Shown piece by piece: positions 47,524-57,770 of a stretch of DNA of 64,000 nt. Positions within the stretch are counted from its first letter, which is position 1, and each line of letters starts with the position of its first letter. The notes under the pieces are model-generated. The model was given only the letters and a program-made list of their open reading frames with translations, was not told the DNA's origin and searched no databases. The stretch comes from Leclercia adecarboxylata (GTDB taxonomy: Bacteria; Pseudomonadota; Gammaproteobacteria; Enterobacterales; Enterobacteriaceae): contig NZ_CP098325.1 in NCBI RefSeq assembly GCF_023639785.1, forward strand, positions 1,302,001-1,366,000, in the 5' to 3' direction. The translations under genes and the position numbers were made by a program.

Positions 47524-49209
47524 ATGTCGTCAGGTAAGTATCGCCAGCAAGAGATCCGCGCCCCACGTGGCACCCGGCTGAATGCCAAAAGCTGGCTCAC
47601 CGAAGCCCCGCTGCGCATGTTAATGAACAACCTCGATCCTGACGTGGCGGAGAATCCTCACGAGCTGGTGGTGTATGGCGGTATTGGCCGCGCCGCGCGC
47701 AACTGGGAGTGCTATGACGCCATTGTCGCCGCGCTCACCGAACTGGAAAACGACGAAACCCTGCTGGTGCAATCCGGCAAGCCGGTTGGCGTGTTCAAAA
47801 CCCACAAAAATGCCCCCCGCGTGCTGATCGCCAACTCGAACCTGGTGCCGCACTGGGCCACCTGGGAACACTTCAACGAGCTGGATGCGAAAGGGCTGGC
47901 GATGTATGGCCAGATGACCGCCGGCAGCTGGATCTACATCGGCAGCCAGGGCATTGTCCAGGGCACCTACGAAACCTTCGTTGAAGCGGGCCGCCAGCAC
48001 TATAACGGCTCCCTGAAAGGGCGCTGGGTACTCACCGCGGGCCTGGGCGGCATGGGCGGCGCACAGCCGCTGGCGGCGACCCTCGCCGGTGCCTGCTCCC
48101 TGAACATCGAGTGCCAGCAGAGCCGCATCGATTTCCGTCTGCGTACCCGTTACGTTGACGAGCAGGCGGAATCGCTTGATGACGCTCTGGCGCGCATCAA
48201 AAAATACACTGCCGAAGGCCGGGCGGTTTCCATTGCCCTGTGCGGCAATGCCGCCGATATCGTCCCGGAACTGGTGGCGCGCGGTGTTCGCCCGGATCTG
48301 GTCACCGACCAGACCAGCGCTCACGATCCGCTCCACGGCTACCTGCCAAAAGGCTGGAGCTGGGAAGAGTATCAGCAGAAAGCGCAGCAGGATCCCGAAG
48401 GCACCGTGCTGGCGGCGAAGCGTTCCATGGCCGATCACGTCAACGCGATGCTGGCCTTCAGCCAGCAGGGCATACCGACGTTCGACTACGGCAACAACAT
48501 TCGCCAGATGGCGAAAGAGATGGGCGTGAGCAACGCCTTTGACTTCCCGGGCTTCGTCCCCGCCTACATCCGTCCGCTGTTCTGCCGCGGCATCGGCCCG
48601 TTCCGCTGGGTGGCCCTCTCCGGCGACCCGGAAGATATCTACAAAACCGACGCCAAAGTGAAAGAGATTATCGCCGATGATGAGCACCTTCATCACTGGC
48701 TGGATATGGCCCGGGAGCGCATTAACTTCCAGGGCCTGCCGGCGCGTATCTGCTGGGTCGGGCTGGAGTGGCGCCAGAAGCTGGGCCTGGCCTTCAACGA
48801 AATGGTTCGCAGCGGGGAAGTCTCTGCACCGATCGTCATTGGCCGTGACCATCTCGACTCCGGCTCGGTCGCCAGCCCGAACCGCGAAACCGAAGCGATG
48901 CAGGACGGCTCTGACGCAGTCTCCGACTGGCCGCTGCTGAATGCGCTGCTCAACACCGCCAGCGGCGCGACCTGGGTCTCGCTGCACCACGGCGGCGGCG
49001 TGGGCATGGGCTTCTCCCAGCATGCCGGGATGGTGATCGTCTGCGACGGCACCGATGAAGCCGCGGCGCGTATTGCCCGCGTCCTGCATAACGACCCGGC
49101 TACAGGCGTTATGCGCCATGCGGATGCCGGATATGACATTGCCATTGCCTGCGCAAAAGAGCAGGGGCTGAACCTGCCGATGATTACTGCCAATCAAGGA
49201 AAGTACTGA
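47524..49209 (+). CDS. hutU: Urocanate hydratase
   Basis: NAD-cofactor enzyme converting urocanate to imidazolonepropionate. It has 561 residues. Blocks seen include [30 protein letters not shown] (NAD-binding) and [15 protein letters not shown], where the cysteine corresponds to the active-site Cys near residue 410 in the Pseudomonas enzyme. GAGGAG before the ATG at 47524 decides the start; the frame reaches back to 47470 inside the operator. Its stop overlaps hutH by one base. Confidence 0.97.
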   Translation: MSSGKYRQQEIRAPRGTRLNAKSWLTEAPLRMLMNNLDPDVAENPHELVVYGGIGRAARNWECYDAIVAALTELENDETLLVQSGKPVGVFKTHKNAPRVLIANSNLVPHWATWEHFNELDAKGLAMYGQMTAGSWIYIGSQGIVQGTYETFVEAGRQHYNGSLKGRWVLTAGLGGMGGAQPLAATLAGACSLNIECQQSRIDFRLRTRYVDEQAESLDDALARIKKYTAEGRAVSIALCGNAADIVPELVARGVRPDLVTDQTSAHDPLHGYLPKGWSWEEYQQKAQQDPEGTVLAAKRSMADHVNAMLAFSQQGIPTFDYGNNIRQMAKEMGVSNAFDFPGFVPAYIRPLFCRGIGPFRWVALSGDPEDIYKTDAKVKEIIADDEHLHHWLDMARERINFQGLPARICWVGLEWRQKLGLAFNEMVRSGEVSAPIVIGRDHLDSGSVASPNRETEAMQDGSDAVSDWPLLNALLNTASGATWVSLHHGGGVGMGFSQHAGMVIVCDGTDEAAARIARVLHNDPATGVMRHADAGYDIAIACAKEQGLNLPMITANQGKY

Positions 49210-50729
49210 TGAATGCCTTAACACTGACGCCCGGCTCTCTGACCCTTGCGCAGCTTCGCCAGGTCTGGCAGCAGCCGCTCCAGTTAACTCTCGACGAAGC
49301 CGCCCATAAAGCGATTAACGACAGCGTCGCCTGCGTGGAAGCTATTGTCGCCGAAGGGCGCACCGCCTACGGCATCAATACCGGCTTTGGCCTGCTGGCC
49401 CAGACGCGCATCGCCACGCAGGATCTGGAAAACCTGCAACGTTCGCTGGTGCTCTCCCACGCCGCGGGCGTCGGCGAGCCGCTGGATGATGACATTGTGC
49501 GTCTCATGATGGTGCTGAAAATTAACAGCCTGGCGCGCGGTTTCTCCGGCATCCGCCTGAGCGTTGTCCAGGCGCTGATTGCGCTGGTCAATGCGGGCGT
49601 CTATCCGTGGGTCCCGGCGAAAGGTTCCGTGGGCGCATCCGGCGATCTGGCCCCGCTGGCGCACATGTCCCTGACCCTGCTCGGCGAAGGTAAAGCCCGC
49701 TACCGTGGCGAGTGGTTGCCGGCCGCAACCGCCCTGCAAAAAGCGGGACTGGCCCCGGTAACGCTGGCGGCAAAAGAGGGGCTGGCGCTGCTGAACGGCA
49801 CTCAGGCGTCTACCGCCTTCGCCCTGCGCGGCCTGTTTGAAGCCGAAGATCTGTTTGCCTCGGCGGTGGTCTGCGGGGCGCTGACCACCGAAGCGGTGCT
49901 CGGCTCCCGTCGTCCATTCGATGCCCGCATCCACGAGGTGCGCGGCCAGCGCGGGCAGATCGACGCCGCGGCGCTGTTCCGTCATGTTCTGACCGACACC
50001 AGCGCCATTGCCGAGTCGCATCACAACTGCGACAAGGTGCAGGATCCCTACTCCCTGCGCTGCCAGCCCCAGGTGATGGGTGCCTGCCTGACCCAGCTGC
50101 GCCAGGCGGCAGAGGTGCTGCTGGTGGAATCTAATGCCGTGTCCGACAACCCGCTGGTGTTCGCGGCGGAAAACGAGGTGGTCTCTGGCGGTAACTTCCA
50201 CGCCGAACCGGTGGCGATGGCGGCAGATAATCTGGCCCTGGCGATTGCCGAGATTGGCGCGCTCTCCGAGCGCCGTATTGCCCTGATGATGGATAAACAC
50301 ATGTCCCAGCTGCCGCCGTTCCTGGTGCGCAACGGTGGGGTGAACTCCGGGTTTATGATTGCCCAGGTGACCGCCGCCGCGCTGGCGAGCGAGAACAAGG
50401 CGCTGTCGCACCCCCACAGCGTCGACAGCCTGCCGACTTCCGCCAACCAGGAAGATCATGTTTCGATGGCGCCTGCGGCAGGTCGTCGTTTATGGGAGAT
50501 GACCGGCAACACCCGCGGCGTGCTGGCGGTGGAGTGGCTGGCGGCCGCTCAGGGTTGCGATCTGCGCGATGGCCTGACCTCCAGCCCGCTGCTGGAGCAG
50601 GCGCGGCATATTCTGCGGGAGCAGGTGGCGCATTATGATGATGACCGCTTCTTCGCCCCGGATATTGATGCGGCGATGACGTTGCTGAGCAAAGGGAGCC
50701 TGGTGGGATTGTTGCCGGGATTCCTGTAA
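49209..50729 (+). CDS. hutH: Histidine ammonia-lyase
   Basis: Deaminates histidine to urocanate, the first step. It has 506 residues. The prosthetic MIO group forms from Ala143-Ser144-Gly145 in [18 protein letters not shown]. The catalytic Tyr54 lies in [10 protein letters not shown]. It overlaps hutU by one base and ends the second hut transcript. Ammonia released here explains nitrogen (NAC) control of the promoter. Confidence 0.98.
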   Translation: MNALTLTPGSLTLAQLRQVWQQPLQLTLDEAAHKAINDSVACVEAIVAEGRTAYGINTGFGLLAQTRIATQDLENLQRSLVLSHAAGVGEPLDDDIVRLMMVLKINSLARGFSGIRLSVVQALIALVNAGVYPWVPAKGSVGASGDLAPLAHMSLTLLGEGKARYRGEWLPAATALQKAGLAPVTLAAKEGLALLNGTQASTAFALRGLFEAEDLFASAVVCGALTTEAVLGSRRPFDARIHEVRGQRGQIDAAALFRHVLTDTSAIAESHHNCDKVQDPYSLRCQPQVMGACLTQLRQAAEVLLVESNAVSDNPLVFAAENEVVSGGNFHAEPVAMAADNLALAIAEIGALSERRIALMMDKHMSQLPPFLVRNGGVNSGFMIAQVTAAALASENKALSHPHSVDSLPTSANQEDHVSMAPAAGRRLWEMTGNTRGVLAVEWLAAAQGCDLRDGLTSSPLLEQARHILREQVAHYDDDRFFAPDIDAAMTLLSKGSLVGLLPGFL

Positions 50730-50742
50730 AAACACGTATGCA

Positions 50743-50819
50743 AAACCGTAGGCCGGGTCAGGCGAAGCCGCCACCCGGCAAATGCCCGGTGGCGCTGCGC
50801 TTGCACGGGCCTACGGTTT
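50743..50819. repeat. REP pair (BIME-like) between hutH and ybhB
   Basis: Outer arms AAACCGTAGGCC and GGCCTACGGTTT... flank GCGAAGCCGCCACCCGGC and its partner GCCCGGTGGCGCTGCGC. It is a large, nearly perfect palindrome between convergent genes and may act as a terminator for both. Confidence 0.85.
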
Positions 50820-50832
50820 CACCCGGCTATTT

Positions 50833-51309
50833 TTACGAATACATCGCCGTAATCGACGCGCTGCCCAGGGTGTGGAAGTGAACGTTAAAGCCCACCATCG
50901 CACCGCTGGCCTCTTCATCCACCTCGATTTTTTCCACGTTCAGCGCGTGCACCGTGAAAATATAGCGGTGGGTTTCGCCTTTAGGCGGTGCCGCGCCGCC
51001 GTAGCCCGCTTTGCCAAAATCGGTGCGGCACTGCACCGCCCCTTCCGGCAGGGCGACCAGCGAGGAGCCGGAACCCTGCGGCAGCACGCGGGTGTCGGCC
51101 GGGAGATTAGCCACAACCCAGTGCCACCAGCCGGAGCCGGTCGGCGCATCCGGATCGTAGCAGGTGACGACAAAGCTTTTAGTGCCAGACGGCACCTCGT
51201 CCCAGGCCAGTTGTGGAGAGATGTTATCCCCCTCATAACCCATGCCGTTAAACACGTGGCGCAGCGGGAGTTTATCTCCGTCGCGCAGATCCTGACTGAT
51301 AAGTTTCAT
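50833..51309 (-). CDS. ybhB: Phosphatidylethanolamine-binding-family protein YbhB
   Basis: 158-residue cytosolic protein of the PEBP/Raf-kinase-inhibitor family, the same length as E. coli YbhB. The ligand-site motif is CYDPDAPTGSGWWHWVVANLP, followed by HRYIFTVHAL. Molecular role unknown in bacteria. It lies between hutH (convergent) and bioA (same strand). Confidence 0.95.
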   Translation of the reverse strand: MKLISQDLRDGDKLPLRHVFNGMGYEGDNISPQLAWDEVPSGTKSFVVTCYDPDAPTGSGWWHWVVANLPADTRVLPQGSGSSLVALPEGAVQCRTDFGKAGYGGAAPPKGETHRYIFTVHALNVEKIEVDEEASGAMVGFNVHFHTLGSASITAMYS

Positions 51310-51353
51310 GCTGTTCCTCCGTAATGAGCTCTGCCAGAAGTGTAACGCATAAA

Positions 51354-52643
51354 CTAGAGTGTAAAGTGCGCTGGCACCTGAACGGCATCCACCACGGCGC
51401 AGGTCAGCTTGCTGAGCTGGTCGCGGCTAATCACGTACGGCGGCATCAGATAGATTAACTTCCCGAACGGACGCACCCAGACGCCGCGGGCCACAAAGAA
51501 GCGCTGCAGCGCCGCCATGTTCACCGGATGGGTGGTCTCGACGACCCCGATAGCCCCCAGCACCCGCACATCCGCCACATACTCAGACTCGCGCGCTGCC
51601 GCCAGTTCGTCTTTCAGCTGGATTTCGATAGTCGCTACCTGGGTCTGCCACTCGCCGCTCTCCAGCAGGGCCAGGCTTTCGCTGGCGACGGCGCAGGCCA
51701 GCGGGTTACCCATAAAGGTCGGGCCGTGCATAAAGCAGCCCGCTTCGCCGTTGCTGATGGTGTCGGCCACCTGACGGGTGGTGAGGGTAGCGGAGAGGGT
51801 CATGGTCCCGCCGGTCAGGGCTTTGCCAAGGCACAGGATATCCGGCGTAATGCCCGCGTGCTCGCAGGCAAAGAGCTTGCCGGTACGCCCGAAGCCGGTG
51901 GCGATCTCGTCGGCAATCAGCAGAATGCCTTCCCGGTCGCACATCCTGCGAATGCGCTTCAGCCACTCGGGATGGTACATGCGCATCCCGCCTGCGCCCT
52001 GCACGATGGGCTCGAGGATCACTGCGGCAATCTCCTGGCGATGGGCGGCCATCAGGCGGGCAAAACCGACCATGTCCGTTTCATCCCAGGCACCATCAAA
52101 GCGGCTTTGCGGCGCCGGGGCAAACAGGTTTTCCGGCAGATAGCCCTTCCACAGGCTGTGCATCGAGTTGTCCGGATCGCAGGCGGACATCGCCCCGAAG
52201 GTGTCGCCGTGGTAGCCGTTGCGGAAGGTGAGGAACCGCTGGCGGGATTCGCCCTTCGCGTGCCAGTACTGCAGCGCCATCTTCATCGCCACTTCCACCG
52301 CCACCGAGCCTGAATCGGCAAGGAATACGCACTCCAGCGCCTTGGGGGTCATCGCCACCAGCCGACGACAGAGATCCACCGCGGGCGGATGGGTGATGCC
52401 GCCGAACATTACGTGCGACATACGGTCAATCTGCGCCTTCATCGCCGCGTTAAGTCGCGGGTGGTTGTAGCCGTGAATGGCCGCCCACCAGGAGGACATC
52501 CCGTCTACCAGCTGCTCGCCGCTGGCCAGGGTCAGCTTGCAGCCGTGGGCTTCCGTCACCGGATAAACCGGCAGGGGCTGGGTCATGGAGGTGTAGGGAT
52601 GCCAGATATGGCGCTGATCGAAAGCGAGATCGTCCGTTGTCAT
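51354..52643 (-). CDS. bioA: Adenosylmethionine-8-amino-7-oxononanoate aminotransferase
   Basis: Pyridoxal-phosphate enzyme making 7,8-diaminopelargonate with S-adenosylmethionine as amino donor. It has 429 residues. The class III motif [19 protein letters not shown] and the PLP lysine in [11 protein letters not shown] are present. The open frame reaches further upstream to 52763, but [17 protein letters not shown] at 52643 is the E. coli start and lies just inside the bio operator. Divergent from bioBFCD. Confidence 0.98.
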   Translation of the reverse strand: MTTDDLAFDQRHIWHPYTSMTQPLPVYPVTEAHGCKLTLASGEQLVDGMSSWWAAIHGYNHPRLNAAMKAQIDRMSHVMFGGITHPPAVDLCRRLVAMTPKALECVFLADSGSVAVEVAMKMALQYWHAKGESRQRFLTFRNGYHGDTFGAMSACDPDNSMHSLWKGYLPENLFAPAPQSRFDGAWDETDMVGFARLMAAHRQEIAAVILEPIVQGAGGMRMYHPEWLKRIRRMCDREGILLIADEIATGFGRTGKLFACEHAGITPDILCLGKALTGGTMTLSATLTTRQVADTISNGEAGCFMHGPTFMGNPLACAVASESLALLESGEWQTQVATIEIQLKDELAAARESEYVADVRVLGAIGVVETTHPVNMAALQRFFVARGVWVRPFGKLIYLMPPYVISRDQLSKLTCAVVDAVQVPAHFTL

Positions 52644-52649
52644 AATCGA

Positions 52650-52685
52650 CTTGTAAACCATTTTGAAAACAATTAGGTTTACAAG
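52650..52685. promoter_or_regulatory. bio operator (BirA-binding site)
   Basis: CTTGTAAACC (52650-52659) and GGTTTACAAG (52676-52685) form a perfect inverted repeat with a 16-base centre, as in E. coli bioO. Biotinyl-AMP-bound BirA would block both divergent promoters. Confidence 0.93.
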
Positions 52686-52730
52686 CATAAACCGAAACCA
52701 TCCTGAACTAAACCCCTTTGGAGATGCCCC

Positions 52731-53771
52731 ATGGCTCACCAGACTCGCTGGACACTGTCGCAAGTCACTGCTTTATTTGAAAAACCCCTTCTCGAACTGC
52801 TGTTTGAAGCGCAGCAGATCCACCGTCAACACTTCGATCCCCGGCAGGTTCAGGTCAGTACGCTGCTGTCGATCAAAACCGGCGCCTGCCCGGAAGACTG
52901 CAAATACTGCCCGCAAAGCGCGCGCTATAAAACCGGGCTCGAATCCGAGCGGCTAATGGAGGTGGAGCAGGTGCTGGAGTCGGCCCGCCAGGCAAAAAAT
53001 GCCGGTTCAACCCGCTTCTGCATGGGCGCGGCGTGGAAAAACCCCCACGAGCGCGACATGCCGTATCTCGAGCAGATGGTGCAGGGGGTGAAGGCGATGG
53101 GCCTCGAAGCCTGCATGACCCTCGGCACCCTGGACGACAATCAGGCCCGGCGCCTGGCCTCGGCGGGGCTGGATTACTACAACCACAACCTCGACACCTC
53201 CCCGGAGTTCTACGGCAATATCATCACCACCCGCACCTATCAGGAGCGCCTGGACACCCTGGACAAAGTGCGCGACGCGGGCATTAAGGTCTGCTCGGGC
53301 GGTATCGTGGGCCTGGGTGAAACGGTGACCGACCGTGCCGGCCTGCTGCTCCAGCTGGCTAATCTCCCGACCCCGCCGGAGAGCGTGCCGATCAACATGC
53401 TGGTGAAGGTGAAGGGCACGCCGCTGGCGGATAACGACGACGTGGACGCCTTTGACTTCATCCGCACCATCGCTGTCGCGCGGGTGATGATGCCGACGTC
53501 CTACGTGCGCCTCTCGGCGGGCCGCGAGCAGATGAACGAGCAGACCCAGGCGATGTGCTTTATGGCCGGGGCCAACTCCATTTTCTACGGCTGCAAGCTG
53601 CTGACCACCCCGAACCCGGAAGAGGACAAAGACGTCCAGCTCTTCCGCAAGCTGGGGCTCAATCCGCAGCAGACTGCCGTTCTTACAGGGGATAACGAGC
53701 AGCAGCGCCAGCTGGAACAGCAGCTTTTCAACGCCGATACCGACCAGTTCTATAACGCGGCAACGGTATGA
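52731..53771 (+). CDS. bioB: Biotin synthase
   Basis: Radical-SAM enzyme inserting sulfur into dethiobiotin. It has 346 residues as in E. coli. The SAM-cluster cysteines are Cys53, Cys57 and Cys60 ([13 protein letters not shown]). Further conserved blocks are [13 protein letters not shown] and RLSAGREQM. It is the first gene of bioBFCD and overlaps bioF by four bases. Confidence 0.99.
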   Translation: MAHQTRWTLSQVTALFEKPLLELLFEAQQIHRQHFDPRQVQVSTLLSIKTGACPEDCKYCPQSARYKTGLESERLMEVEQVLESARQAKNAGSTRFCMGAAWKNPHERDMPYLEQMVQGVKAMGLEACMTLGTLDDNQARRLASAGLDYYNHNLDTSPEFYGNIITTRTYQERLDTLDKVRDAGIKVCSGGIVGLGETVTDRAGLLLQLANLPTPPESVPINMLVKVKGTPLADNDDVDAFDFIRTIAVARVMMPTSYVRLSAGREQMNEQTQAMCFMAGANSIFYGCKLLTTPNPEEDKDVQLFRKLGLNPQQTAVLTGDNEQQRQLEQQLFNADTDQFYNAATV

Positions 53772-54925
53772 CCTGGCAACAACGTATTGATGCCGCCCTC
53801 GACGCACGTCGGGCGGCAGACGCCCTGCGCGTGCGTACAACGGTGGAGAATGGCGCAGGCCGTTTTCTCACCCGCGACCAGCGGCGCTACTGCAACTTCT
53901 CCAGCAACGACTATCTCGGCCTGAGCCAGCACCCGGCCATTATCCGCGCCTGGCAGCAGGGGGCGGAGCAGTACGGGGTGGGCAGCGGCGGCTCCGGCCA
54001 TGTCAGCGGCCACACCACCGCGCATCAGGCGCTGGAGGAGCATCTCGCCGACTGGCTTGGCTATCCCCGCGCGCTGCTGTTTATCTCCGGCTTTGCCGCC
54101 AACCAGGCGCTGATTGCGGCGCTTACCGATAAAACCGACCGCATCGTCGCCGACCGCCTGAGCCACGCCTCCCTGCTGGAGGCAGCCAGCCACAGCCCGG
54201 CCCGGCTTCGCCGTTTTGCCCATAACGATGTCGCTCAGCTGGACTCGCTGCTGGATAAACCCTGCGACGGCCAGCAGCTGGTGATCACCGAAGGCATTTT
54301 CAGCATGGACGGTGACAGCGCTCCGCTGGCCGATATCCATGCTGCGGCGCGGCGTCACGGCAGCTGGCTGCTGGTGGACGATGCCCACGGGATTGGCGTG
54401 ACCGGTCCCGAGGGGCGGGGCAGTGCGGCAAGCCTGGGCGTCAAACCCGAGCTGCTGGTGGTGACCTTTGGCAAAGGCGTCGGGGTGAGCGGCGCGGCGG
54501 TGCTGTGCAGCGACCCGGTAGCCGACTATCTGCTGCAGTTTGCCCGGCATCTCATCTACAGCACCAGCATGCCGCCTGCCCAGGCGGTGGCGCTGCTGGC
54601 GGCGTTCAATCTGATTCGCAGCGATGACGGGGAGACGCGTCGGCAGCGTCTGGCGGCGCATATCCGCCAGTTCCGCGCTGGCGTGCGCGACCTCCCGGTT
54701 GCGATCACTGCCTCCCGGAGCGCCATTCAGCCGCTGATTGTGGGTGAAAATGACCGCGCCCTGCACCTGGCGCAGACTCTCAGAGAGCAGGGGATCTGGG
54801 TGACGGCCATTCGTCCCCCCACCGTACCGGCGGGGACGGCGCGCCTGCGCCTGACCCTGACGGCGGCGCATGACGCGTCAGATATCACCGCGTTACTGGA
54901 GGCGCTGCATGACGCAAGTGAATAA
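53768..54925 (+). CDS. bioF: 8-amino-7-oxononanoate synthase
   Basis: PLP enzyme condensing pimeloyl-ACP/CoA with alanine, 385 residues. The PLP lysine is in [35 protein letters not shown] is the substrate-binding block. The start overlaps bioB (ATGA) and the end overlaps bioC by 17 bases. Confidence 0.98.
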   Translation: MTWQQRIDAALDARRAADALRVRTTVENGAGRFLTRDQRRYCNFSSNDYLGLSQHPAIIRAWQQGAEQYGVGSGGSGHVSGHTTAHQALEEHLADWLGYPRALLFISGFAANQALIAALTDKTDRIVADRLSHASLLEAASHSPARLRRFAHNDVAQLDSLLDKPCDGQQLVITEGIFSMDGDSAPLADIHAAARRHGSWLLVDDAHGIGVTGPEGRGSAASLGVKPELLVVTFGKGVGVSGAAVLCSDPVADYLLQFARHLIYSTSMPPAQAVALLAAFNLIRSDDGETRRQRLAAHIRQFRAGVRDLPVAITASRSAIQPLIVGENDRALHLAQTLREQGIWVTAIRPPTVPAGTARLRLTLTAAHDASDITALLEALHDASE

Positions 54926-55664
54926 ACAGGCGATTGCCGCTGCCTTTGGCCGGGCGGCGCAGAGCTACTCCCGCCATGACGCGCTCCAGCGGCAAAGCGC
55001 TGAGGGGCTGAGGGCGCTGCTCGCCGACACCTCCTTTGCCAGCGTGCTGGACGCCGGATGCGGGCCGGGCAGCAACAGCCTGGCCTGGCGCAGCAGCGGA
55101 AGCCTGGTGACGGCGATGGATCTCAGCGCCCCCATGCTGGACGAAGCCCGCCGCAACCAGGCGGCTGACCACTATTTGCAGGCCGATATCGAAGCCATTC
55201 CGCTGGCGGACGGGCAGTTCAGCCTGGTCTGGAGCCATCTGGCGGTGCAGTGGTGCACCAGCCTGCCGCAGGCGCTGGCCGAGCTGTGGCGGGTGGCGAA
55301 ACCCGGGGGCAGGGTGGCCTTTACTACCCTCCTGAAGGACTCCCTGCCGGAGCTGAACCAGGCCTGGCTGGCGGTGGACACGCAGCCGCACGCCAACCGC
55401 TTTCTGACCGGGGAACAGGTTACCGGGGCGTTATCCGGCTGGCGGCACCGCTACGCGATCCAGACCGTCACCCTGCTGTTTGACGATGCCCTCAGCGCCA
55501 TGCACTCCCTGAAGGGGATCGGCGCCACCCATCTGCATGCCGGGCGGGCCGGGAAGCCCTTAACCCGCGGGCAACTGCAGACCCTGGCCCTGGCGTGGCC
55601 GCAGCGTGAGGGAAAATTCCCGCTCTCTTATCAACTTTTTCATGGAATTATCGAACGTGACTGA
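54909..55664 (+). CDS. bioC: Malonyl-ACP O-methyltransferase
   Basis: S-adenosylmethionine methyltransferase that starts pimeloyl synthesis by capping malonyl-ACP. It has 251 residues, as in E. coli. Motif I is [15 protein letters not shown]; later blocks are [12 protein letters not shown] and [15 protein letters not shown]. The start at 54909 ([18 protein letters not shown]) gives the standard N-terminus; an ATG at 54870 lies inside bioF and is rejected. Confidence 0.96.
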   Translation: MTQVNKQAIAAAFGRAAQSYSRHDALQRQSAEGLRALLADTSFASVLDAGCGPGSNSLAWRSSGSLVTAMDLSAPMLDEARRNQAADHYLQADIEAIPLADGQFSLVWSHLAVQWCTSLPQALAELWRVAKPGGRVAFTTLLKDSLPELNQAWLAVDTQPHANRFLTGEQVTGALSGWRHRYAIQTVTLLFDDALSAMHSLKGIGATHLHAGRAGKPLTRGQLQTLALAWPQREGKFPLSYQLFHGIIERD

Positions 55665-56361
55665 ACGCTATTTTGTTACCGGCACCGACACCGAAGTGGG
55701 GAAAACCGTGGCCAGCACCGCACTGCTGCAGGCAGCCCGGGCCCTGGGCCACAAGACCGCTGGCTATAAGCCGGTCGCCTCGGGCAGCGAGATGACCGCC
55801 GACGGCCTGCGAAACAGCGACGCGCTGGCGCTACAGCACAACAGCAGCGTGGCGCTCAGCTACCCGGCGGTAAACCCTTACACCTTCGCGGAGCCTACTT
55901 CACCGCATATCATCAGCGCGGACGAGCAGCGCCCCATCGAATTTAGCGCGCTCTCCGCCGGATTACGGGCGCTGGAGAGCCAGGCCGACTGGGTGCTGGT
56001 GGAAGGGGCAGGCGGCTGGTTCACGCCGCTTTCAGCGACGCAGACCTTTGCCGACTGGGCGATTGCCGAGCGTCTGCCGGTGATCCTGGTGGTAGGGGTG
56101 AAGCTGGGCTGCATCAATCACGCCATGCTCACCGCCCAGGCGATCCGTCAGGCGGGGCTGCATTTTGCGGGGTGGGTGGCCAACGTGGTGGTGGCCCCCG
56201 GCAAACGCCATGCGGAATACATGGCGACGCTCGAACGTATGCTGCCTGCGCCGCTGCTGGGAGAAATCCCCTGGCTTGGCGATATGGCCGACACCAGGGA
56301 TATCGGGGGCTACCTCTCTCTTAAGGCGCTGACGCCGTCGGCCCCATCCAGTGGGCGATGA
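55657..56361 (+). CDS. bioD: Dethiobiotin synthetase
   Basis: ATP-dependent closure of diaminopelargonate to dethiobiotin. It has 234 residues from the GTG at 55657 ([17 protein letters not shown]); an ATG at 55642 would add five residues. The P-loop is [21 protein letters not shown] is conserved. The last about ten residues extend past the E. coli C-terminus (225 residues) and are encoded over the 3' end of the convergent ABC gene, with a 41-base overlap. Confidence 0.94.
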   Translation: MTERYFVTGTDTEVGKTVASTALLQAARALGHKTAGYKPVASGSEMTADGLRNSDALALQHNSSVALSYPAVNPYTFAEPTSPHIISADEQRPIEFSALSAGLRALESQADWVLVEGAGGWFTPLSATQTFADWAIAERLPVILVVGVKLGCINHAMLTAQAIRQAGLHFAGWVANVVVAPGKRHAEYMATLERMLPAPLLGEIPWLGDMADTRDIGGYLSLKALTPSAPSSGR

Positions 56362-57025
56362 GCGGAGCATCAAGTTCGCTGACGCGGCCCTGGGCCACGT
56401 TGCGCCCGCGATAGAGCAGGCAAAAGCGATCTGCCACCCGGCGGATCAGCGACAGGTGCTGCTCCGCCAGCAGCACCGAAAGCCCCAGCTCGCGGTTAAG
56501 CCTGAGCAGCAGCTGCGCCAGCTTGACGCTAAACTGCTGGCTGGCGCCGCGGCTGGGCTCGTCGAGGATCAGCAGGCGAGGGCGGGTCACCAGCGCGTTT
56601 GCCAGCGCCAGCTGGTACTGCTGGTCGTCGTTAAGCCCTGACGCCCGCAGCTGGCGCAGCGGGTAAAGCTCCGGAAAGAACTCAAAAATATCGCTGCTCA
56701 CCGGCCCGCCTTCGCTCCCCTTCGCCATCCGCGCGATATGCAGATTCTCCTCTACCGTCAGTTGCGAAAAGATCCGCCTCTCCTGCGGGACAAAACCAAT
56801 TCCTGATCCGGGTTGCCATTCGCAGGGGGAGACCCCGGCGTCATGCCAGACCATCGAGCCGCTGGCGATGGGCAGCAGGCCGGCAATACAGCTCACGAGG
56901 GTCGTTTTCCCCATTCCGGGCAGCCCGACCACCCCGGTGCAGATGCCGGGGGGCAGATCCAGGTCAACGTTCCACAGGGTGTGGCGATCTCCGTAATACT
57001 GGTTGACGGCACGCAGGCTCAACAT
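56321..57025 (-). CDS. Orphan UrtE/LivF-like ABC ATPase with degenerate signature
   Basis: 234-residue single ABC cassette most like UrtE (urea/amide transporter ATPase). Walker A is GLPGMGKTT (34-42), the Q-loop is FVPQERRIF (Gln81), Walker B LLILDEP (151-157) and the H-loop LAEQHLSL (His190). The signature that should read LSGGQQ is LNDDQQ (131-136), so the Ser and both Gly are replaced. No permease or binding-protein gene lies nearby. AAGGAGAAACACC precedes the start at 57025. The gene is absent from K-12 here. It may be a functional orphan or a decaying remnant of an urt operon. Confidence 0.85.
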   Translation of the reverse strand: MLSLRAVNQYYGDRHTLWNVDLDLPPGICTGVVGLPGMGKTTLVSCIAGLLPIASGSMVWHDAGVSPCEWQPGSGIGFVPQERRIFSQLTVEENLHIARMAKGSEGGPVSSDIFEFFPELYPLRQLRASGLNDDQQYQLALANALVTRPRLLILDEPSRGASQQFSVKLAQLLLRLNRELGLSVLLAEQHLSLIRRVADRFCLLYRGRNVAQGRVSELDAPLIAHWMGPTASAP

Positions 57026-57350
57026 GGTGTTTCTCCTTAACAGGCGTTGATGACCTCTGATACTCTGCAAGACTCTTGCCACCGCTCGTAAAAAGACGAT
57101 TAAACATCTCTTTTTAGGAATACACCCAGAAAGTAGCCTCAACAGGGCAGGCGCCTGCACTACCTCAGTGCCCCGCAGACGAGGTCTGGTGCAGCGCCCA
57201 TTTGAACGAAATGTGAGCTATCTCTCATCAATTCGTTATCTGATTTTCGGCATCGGATCGCCAAAATTGGGCGATAAAAATTTTTTACCGTCCCGCTGTG
57301 GGCAAAAACCGGGAATTAGCCGAGTCACGCTCCGTATGGGCTGGAAGCAG

Positions 57351-57373
57351 TTATCCACTATTCCTGTGGATAA
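57351..57373. promoter_or_regulatory. Inverted pair of DnaA boxes upstream of uvrB
   Basis: TTATCCACT (57351-57359) on the plus strand and TTATCCACA (57365-57373) on the minus strand are separated by five bases. The second is a perfect consensus box. DnaA binding upstream of uvrB has been described in E. coli. Confidence 0.7.
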
Positions 57374-57676
57374 CCATGTGTATTAGAGTTAGAAAACGCA
57401 AGGTAAGCGAGAGAATACGCGGCCTGCGCCTGAATTGATGCGAAACGCGTCTTTTTGTAAATTAATAATGAAATCAAAGCGTTAAATAAAATCAATCTCT
57501 GTCATTAAACTGTCAACCTAATGCGCTAAAGTCCGGCGCCTCGCCTTGACAAATGTTAAAAAATGAAAAGTTCTGGGGATAACCGAGTGTTGTTGGAATT
57601 TTATCCCGTCACAGCCGAAATTTTGTTCAGCTTCGTTTGATTCCAGACCGGAGTGGCACAAAAAAACGTGGTTGCC

Positions 57677-57694
57677 ACTGGGTTTATATCCAGT
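57677..57694. promoter_or_regulatory. LexA box (SOS operator) of uvrB
   Basis: ACTGGGTTTATATCCAGT contains CTG-N10-CAG with symmetric flanks. It lies 77 bases before the uvrB start and overlaps the likely -10 TATAAT region, as in E. coli uvrB. Confidence 0.85.
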
Positions 57695-57770
57695 ATAATT
57701 TACTGGCAAAAATAGCCATCCAGAGTAAAATTACTCACCTGCCGTATTAACCATCATCAGGTCGCCGTTC

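Larger units (their letters stand above)
57026..57770 (+). promoter_or_regulatory. Upstream region of uvrB
   Basis: 745 bases with no convincing gene; a 72-codon open frame (57168-57386) lacks a ribosome-binding site and known motifs. The ABC gene promoter must lie at the left end. The right part carries the SOS-controlled uvrB promoter, with a TATAAT-like TAGTATAAT/ CAGTATAATTTACTGG segment by the LexA box. A pair of DnaA boxes lies at 57351-57373. Confidence 0.7.

Noticed and set aside
47620..49224. 534-codon open frame antisense to hutU
   Set aside because: Shadow of a GC-rich gene; composition and lack of motifs argue against a real protein.
57168..57386. 72-codon open frame upstream of uvrB
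   Set aside because: No ribosome-binding site, basic product without motifs, and it covers the DnaA boxes.
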